Origin: Eubacterium sp. UBA3720
GTDB lineage: Bacteria > Bacillota > Clostridia > Lachnospirales > Lachnospiraceae
Direction: 5' to 3'
Assembly: GCA_002371335.1 (NCBI GenBank)
Contig: DFHP01000030.1
Span: 1-5,117, forward strand
DNA: 5,117 nucleotides
The position numbers were made by a program, and so were the translations under genes. Below, piece by piece: positions 1 to 5,117 of this stretch. The notes beneath the pieces were generated by a model. That model saw nothing but the letters and a program-made list of their open reading frames with translations. It was not told the DNA's origin and searched no databases. The stretch's first letter is position 1, and each line of letters begins with the position of its first letter.

Positions 1-1
1 G

Positions 2-61
2 AACGGTAGTACAGGAATAGATAATGAGGCAATGGATATGTTCCTGACCGCGTTTATGTGA
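2..61 (+). pseudogene. 3' end of an unidentified CDS cut by the left edge
   Basis: The only frame open from the left edge reads NGSTGIDNEAMDMFLTAFM and stops at TGA 59-61. The other two plus frames meet stops within 18 bases. Nineteen residues are too few to name a family. The fragment is acidic then hydrophobic, as in many helical C-termini, but I recognise no domain. It may be a true gene end or a chance open stretch. The following small ORF begins about 30 bases downstream. Confidence 0.3.
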
Positions 62-90
62 ACAGGCGCATGAAATGATTATCTATTTCG

Positions 91-369
91 TTGACTCGTG
101 CCAAGCCGTTTTCATCAACTGACAGGATGGTAAAGCACCTTAACGAGCTTGCTGGATCACTTAAGGATCATGAGAAGGCTGTTTTTCTGCAGGTTTTCCA
201 GTATCGTATAACAGAAAAGAAGGAACGTCTGAGGTCAACGCACTATGAGGAGGTGTCACAAACCTTCAGGAATGCTGCGAAGGCAGACGTTGAATTCTGG
301 GAGATTCAGCTGGATTTCAGACCGGAAGGGGTAGCGCTTTACAAAGTAACGAGAAGTGAAGACTTATAA
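91..369 (+). CDS. Small hypothetical protein (92 aa from TTG, or 80 aa from ATG 127)
   Basis: This is an open frame of 92 codons with protein-like composition: rich in Lys, Glu and Arg, with a predicted helical first half (VKHLNELAGSLKDHEKAVF) and a more strand-like end containing FWEIQLDF. I do not recognise a family. The start is uncertain. TTG 91 has no clear ribosome binding site, and ATG 127 has only a weak GACAGG immediately in front of it. The frame is closed upstream by TGA 76-78, so any longer ancestral form has been lost. It could be a real small cytoplasmic protein or the tail of a truncated gene. No operon partner is apparent, since the next plus-strand feature is only a gene remnant. 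Confidence 0.4.
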   Translation: MTRAKPFSSTDRMVKHLNELAGSLKDHEKAVFLQVFQYRITEKKERLRSTHYEEVSQTFRNAAKADVEFWEIQLDFRPEGVALYKVTRSEDL

Positions 370-442
370 ATCCAGCTTGTAGAAGCGTTCAGCCGACGAA
401 AAACAGTAGATTTCTTCGGTTGGAGGCGCTTTGGTTGGCTAA

Positions 443-523
443 TTTGCTTGTACTGTGGACATTCATAATGGTGTCTCGGGGCATGTCGAGACAGTCGTCT
501 TGATGTCGAGGAAAGACACATAA
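443..523 (+). pseudogene. C-terminal remnant of an RlmD/RumA-type 23S rRNA uracil-C5 methyltransferase
   Basis: This frame lies between TAA 440-442 and TAA 521-523 and reads FACTVDIHNGVSGH followed by VETVVLMSRKDT. The GHVETVVLMSRK ending matches what I recall of the extreme C-terminus of RlmD/RumA proteins (E. coli RlmD ends with a GHLESMVLFSR-type motif preceded by a VDMFP-like segment). Here VDIHNGVS stands where the DMFP segment would be, so even this tail is altered. The SAM-binding and catalytic parts are absent and no coding sequence joins it upstream, so it cannot make an enzyme. It is best read as an orphan 3' end left by recombination or integration. The family assignment rests on a dozen residues. 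Confidence 0.45.
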
Positions 524-741
524 TCGGCCTCAAAAAGGCTGAAAACAAGGGCTTCTGCACAATCGGCGTGATGATGGAACCGACTGCCGGGGACGCAGGA
601 GTCCTTTTTGCACTCTTTTGAGAAAACATATCCAGTGAAAAATCTGTGATAGGGTCGGAGATACAGGATTGATAACAGGGGTGTGTGGCTACGGAATTGA
701 TGTGTGCGGAAAAAGGTCAATCGCTATCAAAGAGGAGCGGG
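524..741. other. Stretch with no supported gene
   Basis: Between the RlmD-like remnant and the terminator of the minus-strand gene I see no supportable CDS. A plus-frame run from 469 to 609 is stop-free but lacks a start and a recognisable motif. Two overlapping minus-strand ORFs (339-629 and 463-720) have Ser/His/Arg/Cys-rich compositions typical of antisense shadows, and they partly lie over the plus-strand remnant. The stretch is probably degenerate DNA between two mobile or accessory segments. Confidence 0.4.
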
Positions 742-783
742 AAGAGAAGAAAAGCCGCTGACGGAATGATCCATCAGCGGCTC
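742..783 (-). terminator. Rho-independent terminator of the minus-strand sigma-like gene
   Basis: On the minus strand GCCGCTGA (781-774) pairs perfectly with TCAGCGGC (761-754) around a 12-base loop, extended by an A-T pair at 782/753. The stem is followed by TTTTCTTCTCTTC running down to 742. This is a GC-rich hairpin with a pyrimidine/T tract in the correct orientation for the gene ending at 861-884, about 80-100 bases downstream of its stop. In the plus direction no T tract follows, so it does not look bidirectional. Confidence 0.75.
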
Positions 784-860
784 GCTATGCTACATATTCA
801 GTTGTTTTGATGCCGGGCTTCTGCTCCTGATTGTCTGGAGGGAGCCAGTGCATTATTGCT

Positions 861-1498
861 TTACTTCAGGTAATATTCTCTCATCAGAAGCTCATAACCT
901 TCTTCCTGAACCTGCTTGATGTAATCGTAAGCCTGGCTTTTTTCAGATCCGGGCGGACGGCAGCGGCGACCTCTTTCTTCGTATAACCTGCTCCGAGCAT
1001 TGCCAGTACATCCGCATAATCATCTTTGCCGGATCGTCGGTATGATTCCAGAAGCATATCCAACGATATCTTAAGAAGCGCCAGATCCTCCTTCTCGGTT
1101 GTACCGGTTGGGTCATAACCTTCCTCATTATTGTCATCCATGGCGTCGAGCATCGCGTCCAAGGAAAGATCATCGGTATCTTCCATGTTCGGATGAAGCT
1201 GGCGATTAACATCCTGATTAAAAATCCGCATCATTCCATCAAATTGCTCCGGATCGACCCAGGTGAAGCCGACCAAAATCTTTTTCCCACTAAAGTGCCA
1301 GGTTTCGAGATTATTGAGATTAAAACCGTAATGCTTAGCCCTTTCGTTATCAGTGACGAATGGCGCGAGAATCTGCCCTAGTTTGGGACGGGCGTCGTTG
1401 TAAGGCTTGCGAGTGCTGAAATCTCTGTAATGTTCGTCTCTTGTCTTCTGCTTGCCTTTGAATGTTTTTGCCTGTGATTGTCTTGAATAGTTTTTCAT
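861..1498 (-). pseudogene. Sigma-like / helix-turn-helix accessory protein, frameshifted near its C-terminus
   Basis: ATG 1498 is chosen because GGAGGT lies six bases upstream; an in-frame ATG at 1555 would add 19 poorly protein-like residues. As read, the protein has 204 residues and ends at 884. It has a basic N-terminus, a middle segment with GKKILVGFTWVDPEQFDGMM, an acidic linker (about 106-137), and a helical region (about 138-190) containing YADVLAMLGAGYTKKEVAAAV, which looks like a helix-turn-helix of the sigma-70 region 4 kind. After Lys187 the coded tail (ARLTITSSRFRKK) is unlike a protein end. Reading one extra A at the A6 run (938-943 on plus) gives SQAYDYIKQV, then QEEGYELLMREYYLK and a stop at 861-863, a far more natural helical ending of 212 residues. 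The ancestral gene therefore probably ended at 861. The resemblance is to small sigma/HTH proteins of prophages and integrative elements; a specific function is not established. The cause could be a true mutation, slippage or a sequencing error. Confidence 0.6.
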
Positions 1499-1504
1499 TG
1501 CGAT

Positions 1505-1510
1505 ACCTCC
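1505..1510 (-). promoter_or_regulatory. Ribosome binding site fixing the start of the sigma-like gene
   Basis: The minus strand carries GGAGGT at 1510-1505, six bases before ATG 1498. It is near-consensus for Firmicutes and selects this ATG over the in-frame ATG at 1555, which has no comparable site. Confidence 0.8.
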
Positions 1511-1567
1511 GTTCGCTGTGTCCCAAACCGGAGGTGCCGCACGAAAAAAGGACATGGCCGACCTATC

Positions 1568-1618
1568 CGGAACGGGAAGTTAATCTGTTCCGAAAGGCCA
1601 GCCACGCACGTAGGCTGG
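1568..1618 (-). other. Two tandem hairpins upstream of the sigma-like gene
   Basis: Two perfect 6-bp inverted repeats lie in succession: CCAGCC/GGCTGG (1598-1603 with 1613-1618, 9-base loop) and CGGAAC/GTTCCG (1568-1573 with 1587-1592, 13-base loop). They sit 70-120 bases upstream of ATG 1498 on the minus strand. If transcription starts further upstream they would form a structured 5' leader. Neither is followed by a T tract on the minus strand, so they are not obvious terminators. They could also be operators or recombination sites. No riboswitch family is recognisable. Confidence 0.35.
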
Positions 1619-1823
1619 TGATCTTATTCAGTTTTGACCGCTACAGACGCTCGAGCCACCTCTGTGCACAGGGTGAACGGCTGCAACAGCTTTCAGAAGA
1701 AAGTGATAAACTCTGTTAAACAGATAGAGCCATGTGATAAAATAATAAGTTATGTATCAACTCGTAACCGCTTTCTTCTATGCCGCGAGTATAGCAAAGT
1801 GACCCTTTGAAAAATGGAAAGTA
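1619..1823. other. AT-rich intergenic stretch between divergent genes
   Basis: No gene is supported here. The sequence separates the minus-strand sigma-like gene from the plus-strand restriction cassette, and the missing N-terminal part of hsdS should have been here or replaced by it. A weak plus-strand promoter-like pair (TTAAAC at 1717-1722 and TAAAAT at 1739-1744, 16-base spacer) is visible. The -35 match is poor, so I do not call it a promoter. Confidence 0.35.
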
Positions 1824-1850
1824 ACGGAAGTGGACGGAAGCATACGGAGA
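1824..1850 (+). repeat. Three ACGGA(A/G)(G/A) copies at exact 10-base spacing
   Basis: ACGGAAG occurs at 1824-1830 and 1834-1840 and ACGGAGA at 1844-1850, a period of exactly 10 bases, close to one helical turn. It lies at the point where the recognisable HsdS reading frame begins. It may be coincidental low complexity within coding sequence, or phased protein-binding sites near the breakpoint. Three short copies are weak evidence. Confidence 0.3.
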
Positions 1851-2902
1851 AGGGCTGGAACATTCTTCGACGAGGTTATTGCCTAAGGGGACAGTTTGTT
1901 TAAGCTCGCGTGCACCAATTGGCTATGTTGTTATAGCCAATAATGAGTTATGTACAAATCAAGGATTTAAGTCGTTTACACCGTCTGAATATATTTTTCC
2001 TAAGTATCTCTATTGGTACCTTAAGGGAAACAAACCGATGCTCGAATCCATGGCAAGCGGGACAACTTTCCTTGAAGTGTCAGGAAAAAAAGCAGGTCAG
2101 ATCAAAATGCCGCTACCGCCGTTTGAAGTTCAAAAGGAAATTGCGGCTTTTATCAATAAAGAATTCTCCAGTCTGGACGAAGCCAAAGAGCAGGTGTACT
2201 CCGTCCTGGACAGCTCCGAAGAGCGTAAATAAAGCATATTGAATAAGACATTTACAGGCGAGCTGACGGAGAAGTGGAGAGCTATCAATAATATCAGCAT
2301 TTCTTTATGGAAACATAAACCTTTAATAGATGTATGCTCTGGCCTTAAATATGGAACTTCATCAAAGTTTGTTAAGCAGGGAAAGATAGCAGTTGTCCGG
2401 ATGGGGAATTTACAACACGGAGAGATTGAGTGGAATGACCTCGTATATTCAAACAATGAGGCAGACAATGAGAAATACAAACTGAAGGATGGAGATGTTT
2501 TGTTTAACAGAACAAACAGCCCTGAACTTGTCGGTTAGACATCTATTTATCGCGGACAGCAGCCTGCTATTTATGCCGGATACCTTATAAATTGGATTAT
2601 GGAGATGAGCTTATTGGTGAATATTTGAACTTTATTATGAATTCTCCGGAGGCTAAGAAATTCTGTAATAGTGTGAAAACAGATGGTGTAAATCAGTCTA
2701 ATATAAGCGCAAAAAAATCGGCGAGTTTGTGATCCCGGTACCGACCATAGCTGAGCAGGAAGAAATCGTAAAAATAGTCAATCAATATGTGAAGCATGAA
2801 AATGATGCTACAGACGTAACAGATCAGGTAGAAGAACAGATCGAGCAGACAAGGAAATCAATTCTTAGCCAGGCTTTTCATGGCGAGTTAAATCTGAAAT
2901 AA
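1825..2902 (+). pseudogene. hsdS: Type I restriction-modification specificity subunit HsdS, multiply disrupted
   Basis: HsdS directs the HsdM/HsdR complex to a split DNA target through two target-recognition domains (TRDs) separated by conserved helices. The frame is recognisable from 1825. TRD1's end contains LLPKGTVCLSSRAPIGYVV and LCTNQGFKSF, hallmark HsdS residues. The central helix follows (LPPFEVQKEIAAFI, then SILNKTFTGELTEKW). TRD2 contains VVRMGNLQHGEIEW, GDVLFNRTNSPELVG and IYRGQQPAIYAGYL. The second helix ends FHGELNLK at TAA 2900-2902. Lesions: about the first 100+ residues of TRD1 are missing; TAA at 2230-2232 splits the central helix; TAG at 2536-2538 stands where a Lys codon is usual after ELVG; a one-base loss near 2589-2591 moves the frame; and another in the A7 run 2711-2717 moves it again (restored reading AKKIGEFVIPVP). 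No hsdM or hsdR lies in the window. The gene cannot encode a working specificity subunit. The GIY-YIG gene follows 23 bases downstream. Confidence 0.9.
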
Positions 2903-2925
2903 CGCAAACGAGGGAGTCAGATCAG

Positions 2926-3644
2926 ATGCCGCAGTTAGGGAAAAGCATAAATCTATATTTGATGGACGGAACTGCGTCCGGCCGATGGCAGGCTGATCTG
3001 TCGAATTAGAATGGAAGAGCCTATAAGATTCCGCGTAAGGACTTAAAGGACAGCGGAGAACTTACGGATCTGAATTCTCCCGGAGTGTATTTTCTTTTCG
3101 GAAAAGACGATGAAACCGGGAAACAGTTTATTTATGTCGGAGAGGCAGATGACGTTTTGAAACGCCTTATGCATCCGCTTTTGTCTGTGGCAAGAATTCG
3201 AATGGGCTTATAGAGTGGAAGAATAAAGTCGGTGTGCCACTTAAAAATATGGATACGGAGACGGTTTCTGCTCCGGTTAAGAAGACAAAAGGCAAAAAGA
3301 CTTCTCGGGAAACAACTCTGCATACTGTATTAAATCCGGATCTGTTGCATATAGCAGGAAAGAAAGCCGCTGCTTCTGGATATGTTGTTGCAGATGGATT
3401 TGTGGTATGCAAAGGATCCGATATGTGCCTTACAGAAACGAAGTCCTGTCAGAAGTGGATTAAGGATATGCGGGCTGAATTTATTGCCAGTAAGAAGGTT
3501 ATAGGCGGAAAGTTCATTGAAGATGTTCATTTCAAAAGTCCATCAGCTGCGGCGGCATGCGTGACCGGCGGCTCAGCGAACGGAAATATTATGTGGCTGT
3601 ATCCGGACGGGGAATCGATAAAAGATAAGGCGGAGAAGAAATAA
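2926..3644 (+). pseudogene. GIY-YIG nuclease / DUF4357 protein, amber stop plus internal deletion
   Basis: This is a remnant of a GIY-YIG-type protein with C-terminal DUF4357 repeats, a common companion of type I restriction loci in Firmicutes. ATG 2926 has GAGGGAG nine bases upstream. The N-terminus reads INLYLMDGTASGRW, then hits TAG 3007-3009 where a Trp (TGG) is expected. Past the stop comes the nuclease core: GVYFLF, then FIYVGEADDVLKRL. At about 3165-3172 the frame jumps. The next frame reads ASAFVCGKNSNGLIEWKNKV, the end of a first DUF4357 unit, so the rest of the nuclease fold, including its downstream catalytic residues, and most of that unit (probably several hundred bases) are gone. 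A second DUF4357 unit is well preserved (GYVVADGFVVCKGSD; FKSPSAAAACVTGGSANG; LYPDGESIKDKAEKK), ending at TAA 3642-3644. From GTG 3234 about 136 residues could be translated, but no good ribosome binding site supports it. Nuclease activity should be lost. Confidence 0.85.
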
Positions 3645-3661
3645 CTTTATAGATCGCCTGA

Positions 3662-3668
3662 AGGGAGA
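3662..3668 (+). promoter_or_regulatory. Ribosome binding site supporting a TTG start for the XRE regulator
   Basis: AGGGAGA lies six bases before TTG 3675 at a good Shine-Dalgarno distance. There is no in-frame ATG until Met22, inside the helix-turn-helix, so TTG is the likely start. Confidence 0.65.
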
Positions 3669-3674
3669 ATTATA

Positions 3675-4193
3675 TTGGGTAAGAAATCAACCAGGGACAA
3701 CAAAAGCATTTACCAGATAAGCCGGGAAGAAGCGGGGATGACCCGTGAGGAAGCCAGCGAGGTAATGCAGTTTGTCTCTGACAGCCGGATTGAGAAATAT
3801 GAGACCAGAAAGTCTCCGGTGCAGCCGGAAGAAGTCATGGCTATGGCCAAAGCTTATAAGAAACCGTCGCTCTGCAATTATTATTGCTCTCATGAATGTC
3901 CGATTGGCCAAGAATATGTTCCGGAGGTCAAGGTGAAGGAACTGTCTCAGATCGTGCTGCAGATGCTCGCCACTATGAATTCCCTGGAAAAGGCGAAAGA
4001 CCGCTTTATAGAGATTACCGCTGATGGCAAGATATCCGAGGATGAATTTGCTGACTTCGCAAAGATCGAGAAGGGCGTGGAAGAGATATCCATGGCTGCG
4101 GATTCGCTGTCGCTCTGGGTGAACAATACGATTGCATCCGGAAAAATTGATGAAGAGAAGCTGGAGGCGGCACGCAAGGCCTTAGGAATATAA
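3675..4193 (+). CDS. XRE-family helix-turn-helix regulator with a Cys-x3-Cys-x3-Cys segment
   Basis: This intact 172-residue frame starts at TTG 3675 and ends at TAA 4191-4193. Residues about 10-62 form an XRE/Cro-type DNA-binding domain (IYQISREEAGMTREEASEVM, then SDSRIEKYETRKSPVQPEEV and MAMAKAYK). It is followed by a compact Cys segment, CNYYCSHECPIGQ (Cys67, 71 and 75 with His73), and a long helical C-terminal region (about 85-170) probably used for dimerisation. From memory of the family, proteins with this layout accompany type I restriction cassettes in Lachnospiraceae and relatives, usually beside hsdS and the GIY-YIG gene. A role as transcriptional regulator of the cassette is inferred. 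The Cys cluster could bind metal or sense redox; that is also inference. It follows the broken GIY-YIG gene by 30 bases and was probably co-transcribed with it. It is the only undamaged gene of the cassette here. Confidence 0.85.
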   Translation: MGKKSTRDNKSIYQISREEAGMTREEASEVMQFVSDSRIEKYETRKSPVQPEEVMAMAKAYKKPSLCNYYCSHECPIGQEYVPEVKVKELSQIVLQMLATMNSLEKAKDRFIEITADGKISEDEFADFAKIEKGVEEISMAADSLSLWVNNTIASGKIDEEKLEAARKALGI

Positions 4194-4301
4194 GAAATTC
4201 TGCCGATATAGAAACCATAACTTCATATTTTGCCAAAATAGAAAAATAAGACATCCCTTTTCTCCAAATGTGCCATGTACCCCATCAGGCGTTCCGGATA
4301 G
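4194..4301. other. Junction between the restriction cassette and the IS21 remnant
   Basis: No gene is supported. A 6-bp AT-only palindrome (TATTTT-GCC-AAAATA, 4225-4239) follows the XRE stop but is too weak for a terminator. Reading in the istB frame from 4266 gives KCAMYPIRRSG and then TAG 4299-4301, which may be a scrambled piece of the istB N-terminus. No Walker A (GxxGxGKS/T) motif is present. The change from cassette to IS21 sequence falls somewhere in this stretch. Confidence 0.35.
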
Positions 4302-4694
4302 AATACCGTCAGATATATCCGGGTTCCTGATCTTCTCTTGGAACTGCAGTCAGCGCGGGATAGCGGCAGGTTCAAGGAGGTACTCAAGAAGTATACCAAT
4401 CCTGTTCTGCTGATCCTGGATGAATGGCTTCTCATGAAGGTATCTGAGGAGGACTCGGCCAACCTGCTAGAACTGATTCACAAGCGTCGCAAGCATTCTT
4501 CAACAATCTTCTGTTCACAGTACAGAGAAGAAGAATGGTACGAGAAGTTCGGCGGCAAAGACAATCCGCTCACCGATGCTATCATGGATCGGATCGCTTT
4601 TGATTCATACAAGATCCCGATTGAGAGCCTCGACCCGAATCGGGACGTCTCCATGAGAGAAGTCTATGGACTGGATCCATCGCTGGCGCAGTAA
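4302..4694 (+). pseudogene. istB: IS21-family IstB ATPase, N-terminally truncated
   Basis: IstB is the AAA+ ATPase that helps the IstA transposase choose targets in IS21 elements. The frame is recognisable from 4302 (NTVRYIRVPDLLLELQSARD) and runs to TAA 4692-4694, about 130 residues against roughly 250 for a full protein. Visible motifs are the Walker B strand LLILDEWLL, the block LLELIHKRRKHSSTIFCSQY with its sensor-like segment, and the conserved ending DAIMDRIAFDSY, then MREVYGLDPSLAQ. The Walker A P-loop and the whole N-terminal domain are missing; TAG at 4299-4301 closes the frame. A TTG at 4338 could in principle start a shorter product but lacks a clear ribosome binding site, and without the P-loop it would not hydrolyse ATP. 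No istA is in the window. The IS element is dead. Confidence 0.85.
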
Positions 4695-4835
4695 GCACTG
4701 GTAACAGACGGACCGGTATGGGTAGCATCCCTGGCGGCTCCGCTGCACAATGAAGAATCGGTGTGGTTCCCGCTTGGCCGGACTACTGGTTTCCTGGTAA
4801 CCGGACAGGCGGCTTTGCCGCACCGGAATAATCAA
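4302..4835 (+). mobile_element. Truncated IS21-family element (3' part)
   Basis: The segment contains the 3' half of istB plus 140 bases of non-coding sequence after its stop, as IS21 elements often have before the right end. The istA gene, the left end and the first half of istB are missing. I cannot identify the terminal inverted repeat, so the right boundary is set only by the abrupt start of IS256-type coding sequence near 4835-4838. A small hairpin GCGGC-TTT-GCCGC lies at 4809-4821. Confidence 0.6.
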
Positions 4836-5117
4836 TACGTCGAATTCAGGCTTTCAATCGCATTGGTAGTGTAGATAACGGTCCGGACATCTGCGGAAAA
4901 CTTGAAAATCGGCGTTATGACGTCCCAGTCCTGATCCCAGCGTTTCATGGCATTCGGATATTTTTCTGACCATTTTTCGGTTACACGGTCGCGGTTTATA
5001 CGGCCCTGTTCTTCTGTCGGGGCATTATAGATTGTTTTCAGGTCTTTGGCGAATGTCTTGCGGTCTTTATCTGCCACATATTTCAGGGTGTTCCGGACCT
5101 GGTGGACGATGCAGCGC
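4832..5117 (-). pseudogene. IS256-family (mutator) transposase fragment, C-terminally truncated and open at the right edge
   Basis: Minus-strand frame entering from the right edge (first full codon at 5116) and ending at TGA 4834-4832, 95 residues. It reads RCIVHQVRNTLKYVADKDRK, then FAKDLKTIYNAPTEE, EKWSEKYPNAMKRWDQDWD and VIYTTNAIESLN. The CIVHQVRN and IYTTNAIESLN blocks are signatures of the Transposase_mut family, DDE transposases that move IS256-like elements by a copy-out mechanism. In intact members, AIESLN is followed by RKLNR-type residues and roughly 60-80 more, including the last catalytic acidic region. Here it runs into STY and a stop, so the frame leaves IS256 sequence at about 4835-4838. 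The N-terminal part lies beyond the window. The protein should be inactive. It faces the istB remnant. Confidence 0.88.

Noticed and set aside
339..720. Two overlapping minus-strand ORFs of 96 and 85 codons
   Set aside because: They overlap each other and the plus-strand ORF and RlmD-like remnant, have Ser/His/Arg/Cys-rich composition, and lack ribosome binding sites or known motifs.
1462..1719. Plus-strand ORF of 85 codons
   Set aside because: Its first part is antisense to the 5' end and leader of the sigma-like gene, it has no ribosome binding site, and no family is recognisable.
2230..2902. Two-gene specificity system or phase-variable hsdS inversion
   Set aside because: The two halves share one frame and one ancestral gene, no invertible repeats or second TRD copies are visible, and the second half is itself broken.
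2536..3009. Possible recoding of TAG (amber) as a sense codon, suggested by in-frame TAG in hsdS and the GIY-YIG gene
   Set aside because: The two TAG codons replace different expected residues (Lys and Trp), a TAA interrupts hsdS too, and frameshifts and deletions accompany them. Ordinary gene decay explains all of this.
3167..3530. Minus-strand ORFs opposite the DUF4357 region
   Set aside because: They are antisense shadows of a frame with clear domain similarity and have no ribosome binding sites.
4225..4239. AT-only palindrome after the XRE gene as a terminator
   Set aside because: The stem has only A-T pairs with a 3-base loop and no T tract, so it would be too unstable.
3687..4462. 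Minus-strand ORFs opposite the XRE gene and istB
   Set aside because: They are shadows of genes recognised on the plus strand; no independent motifs.
4605..4835. Minus-strand ORF of 76 codons across the IS21 3' region
   Set aside because: It is antisense to the conserved istB C-terminus and has no recognisable motif.
1..5117. CRISPR arrays, tRNAs, rRNAs, retrons or new defence modules
   Set aside because: I found no regularly spaced long direct repeats, tRNA-like or rRNA sequence, reverse transcriptase motifs or unassigned defence domains by reading both strands.

Overview
The window looks like an accessory, decaying stretch of a Firmicutes (Clostridia, probably Lachnospiraceae-like) chromosome. 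Supporting signs are moderate GC, AGGAGG-type ribosome binding sites, TTG/GTG starts, and protein families typical of gut Clostridia: an HsdS/GIY-YIG/XRE restriction cassette, a clostridial-type IS21 istB and an IS256 transposase. This placement comes from family resemblance; no database search was run. I see no tRNA, rRNA or CRISPR array.

Layout. Positions 1-61 hold the last 19 codons of an unrecognised gene, and 91-369 a small unrecognised ORF. Positions 443-523 carry a short remnant that reads like the extreme C-terminus of an RlmD/RumA-type rRNA uracil methyltransferase. A minus-strand gene (1498 down to 861-884) encodes a small sigma-like or phage/ICE-type helix-turn-helix protein. It has a strong ribosome binding site, a structured leader and a downstream terminator, but its last 25 codons are out of frame because of a one-base deficit at an A6 run.

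Positions 1825-4193 form a plus-strand restriction-modification cassette. It begins with an hsdS specificity-subunit pseudogene that has lost its N-terminus and carries two in-frame stops and two frameshifts. Next is a GIY-YIG nuclease/DUF4357 gene broken by an amber stop and a large internal deletion. Last is an apparently intact XRE-family regulator with a Cys-x3-Cys-x3-Cys segment. Neither hsdM nor hsdR is inside the window.

The right end (4200-5117) is a mosaic of two insertion-sequence remnants facing each other: the C-terminal half of an IS21 istB on plus, and a C-terminally truncated IS256-family (mutator) transposase on minus that runs off the right edge.

Functionally, the restriction cassette is almost certainly dead in specificity and nuclease function, while its regulator survives. 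I find no convincing new system. The points worth checking are the repeated one-base losses in A-rich runs (decay or assembly error), the orphan XRE regulator, the fused GIY-YIG/DUF4357 remnant, and the orphan RlmD-like tail as a possible integration-site scar.
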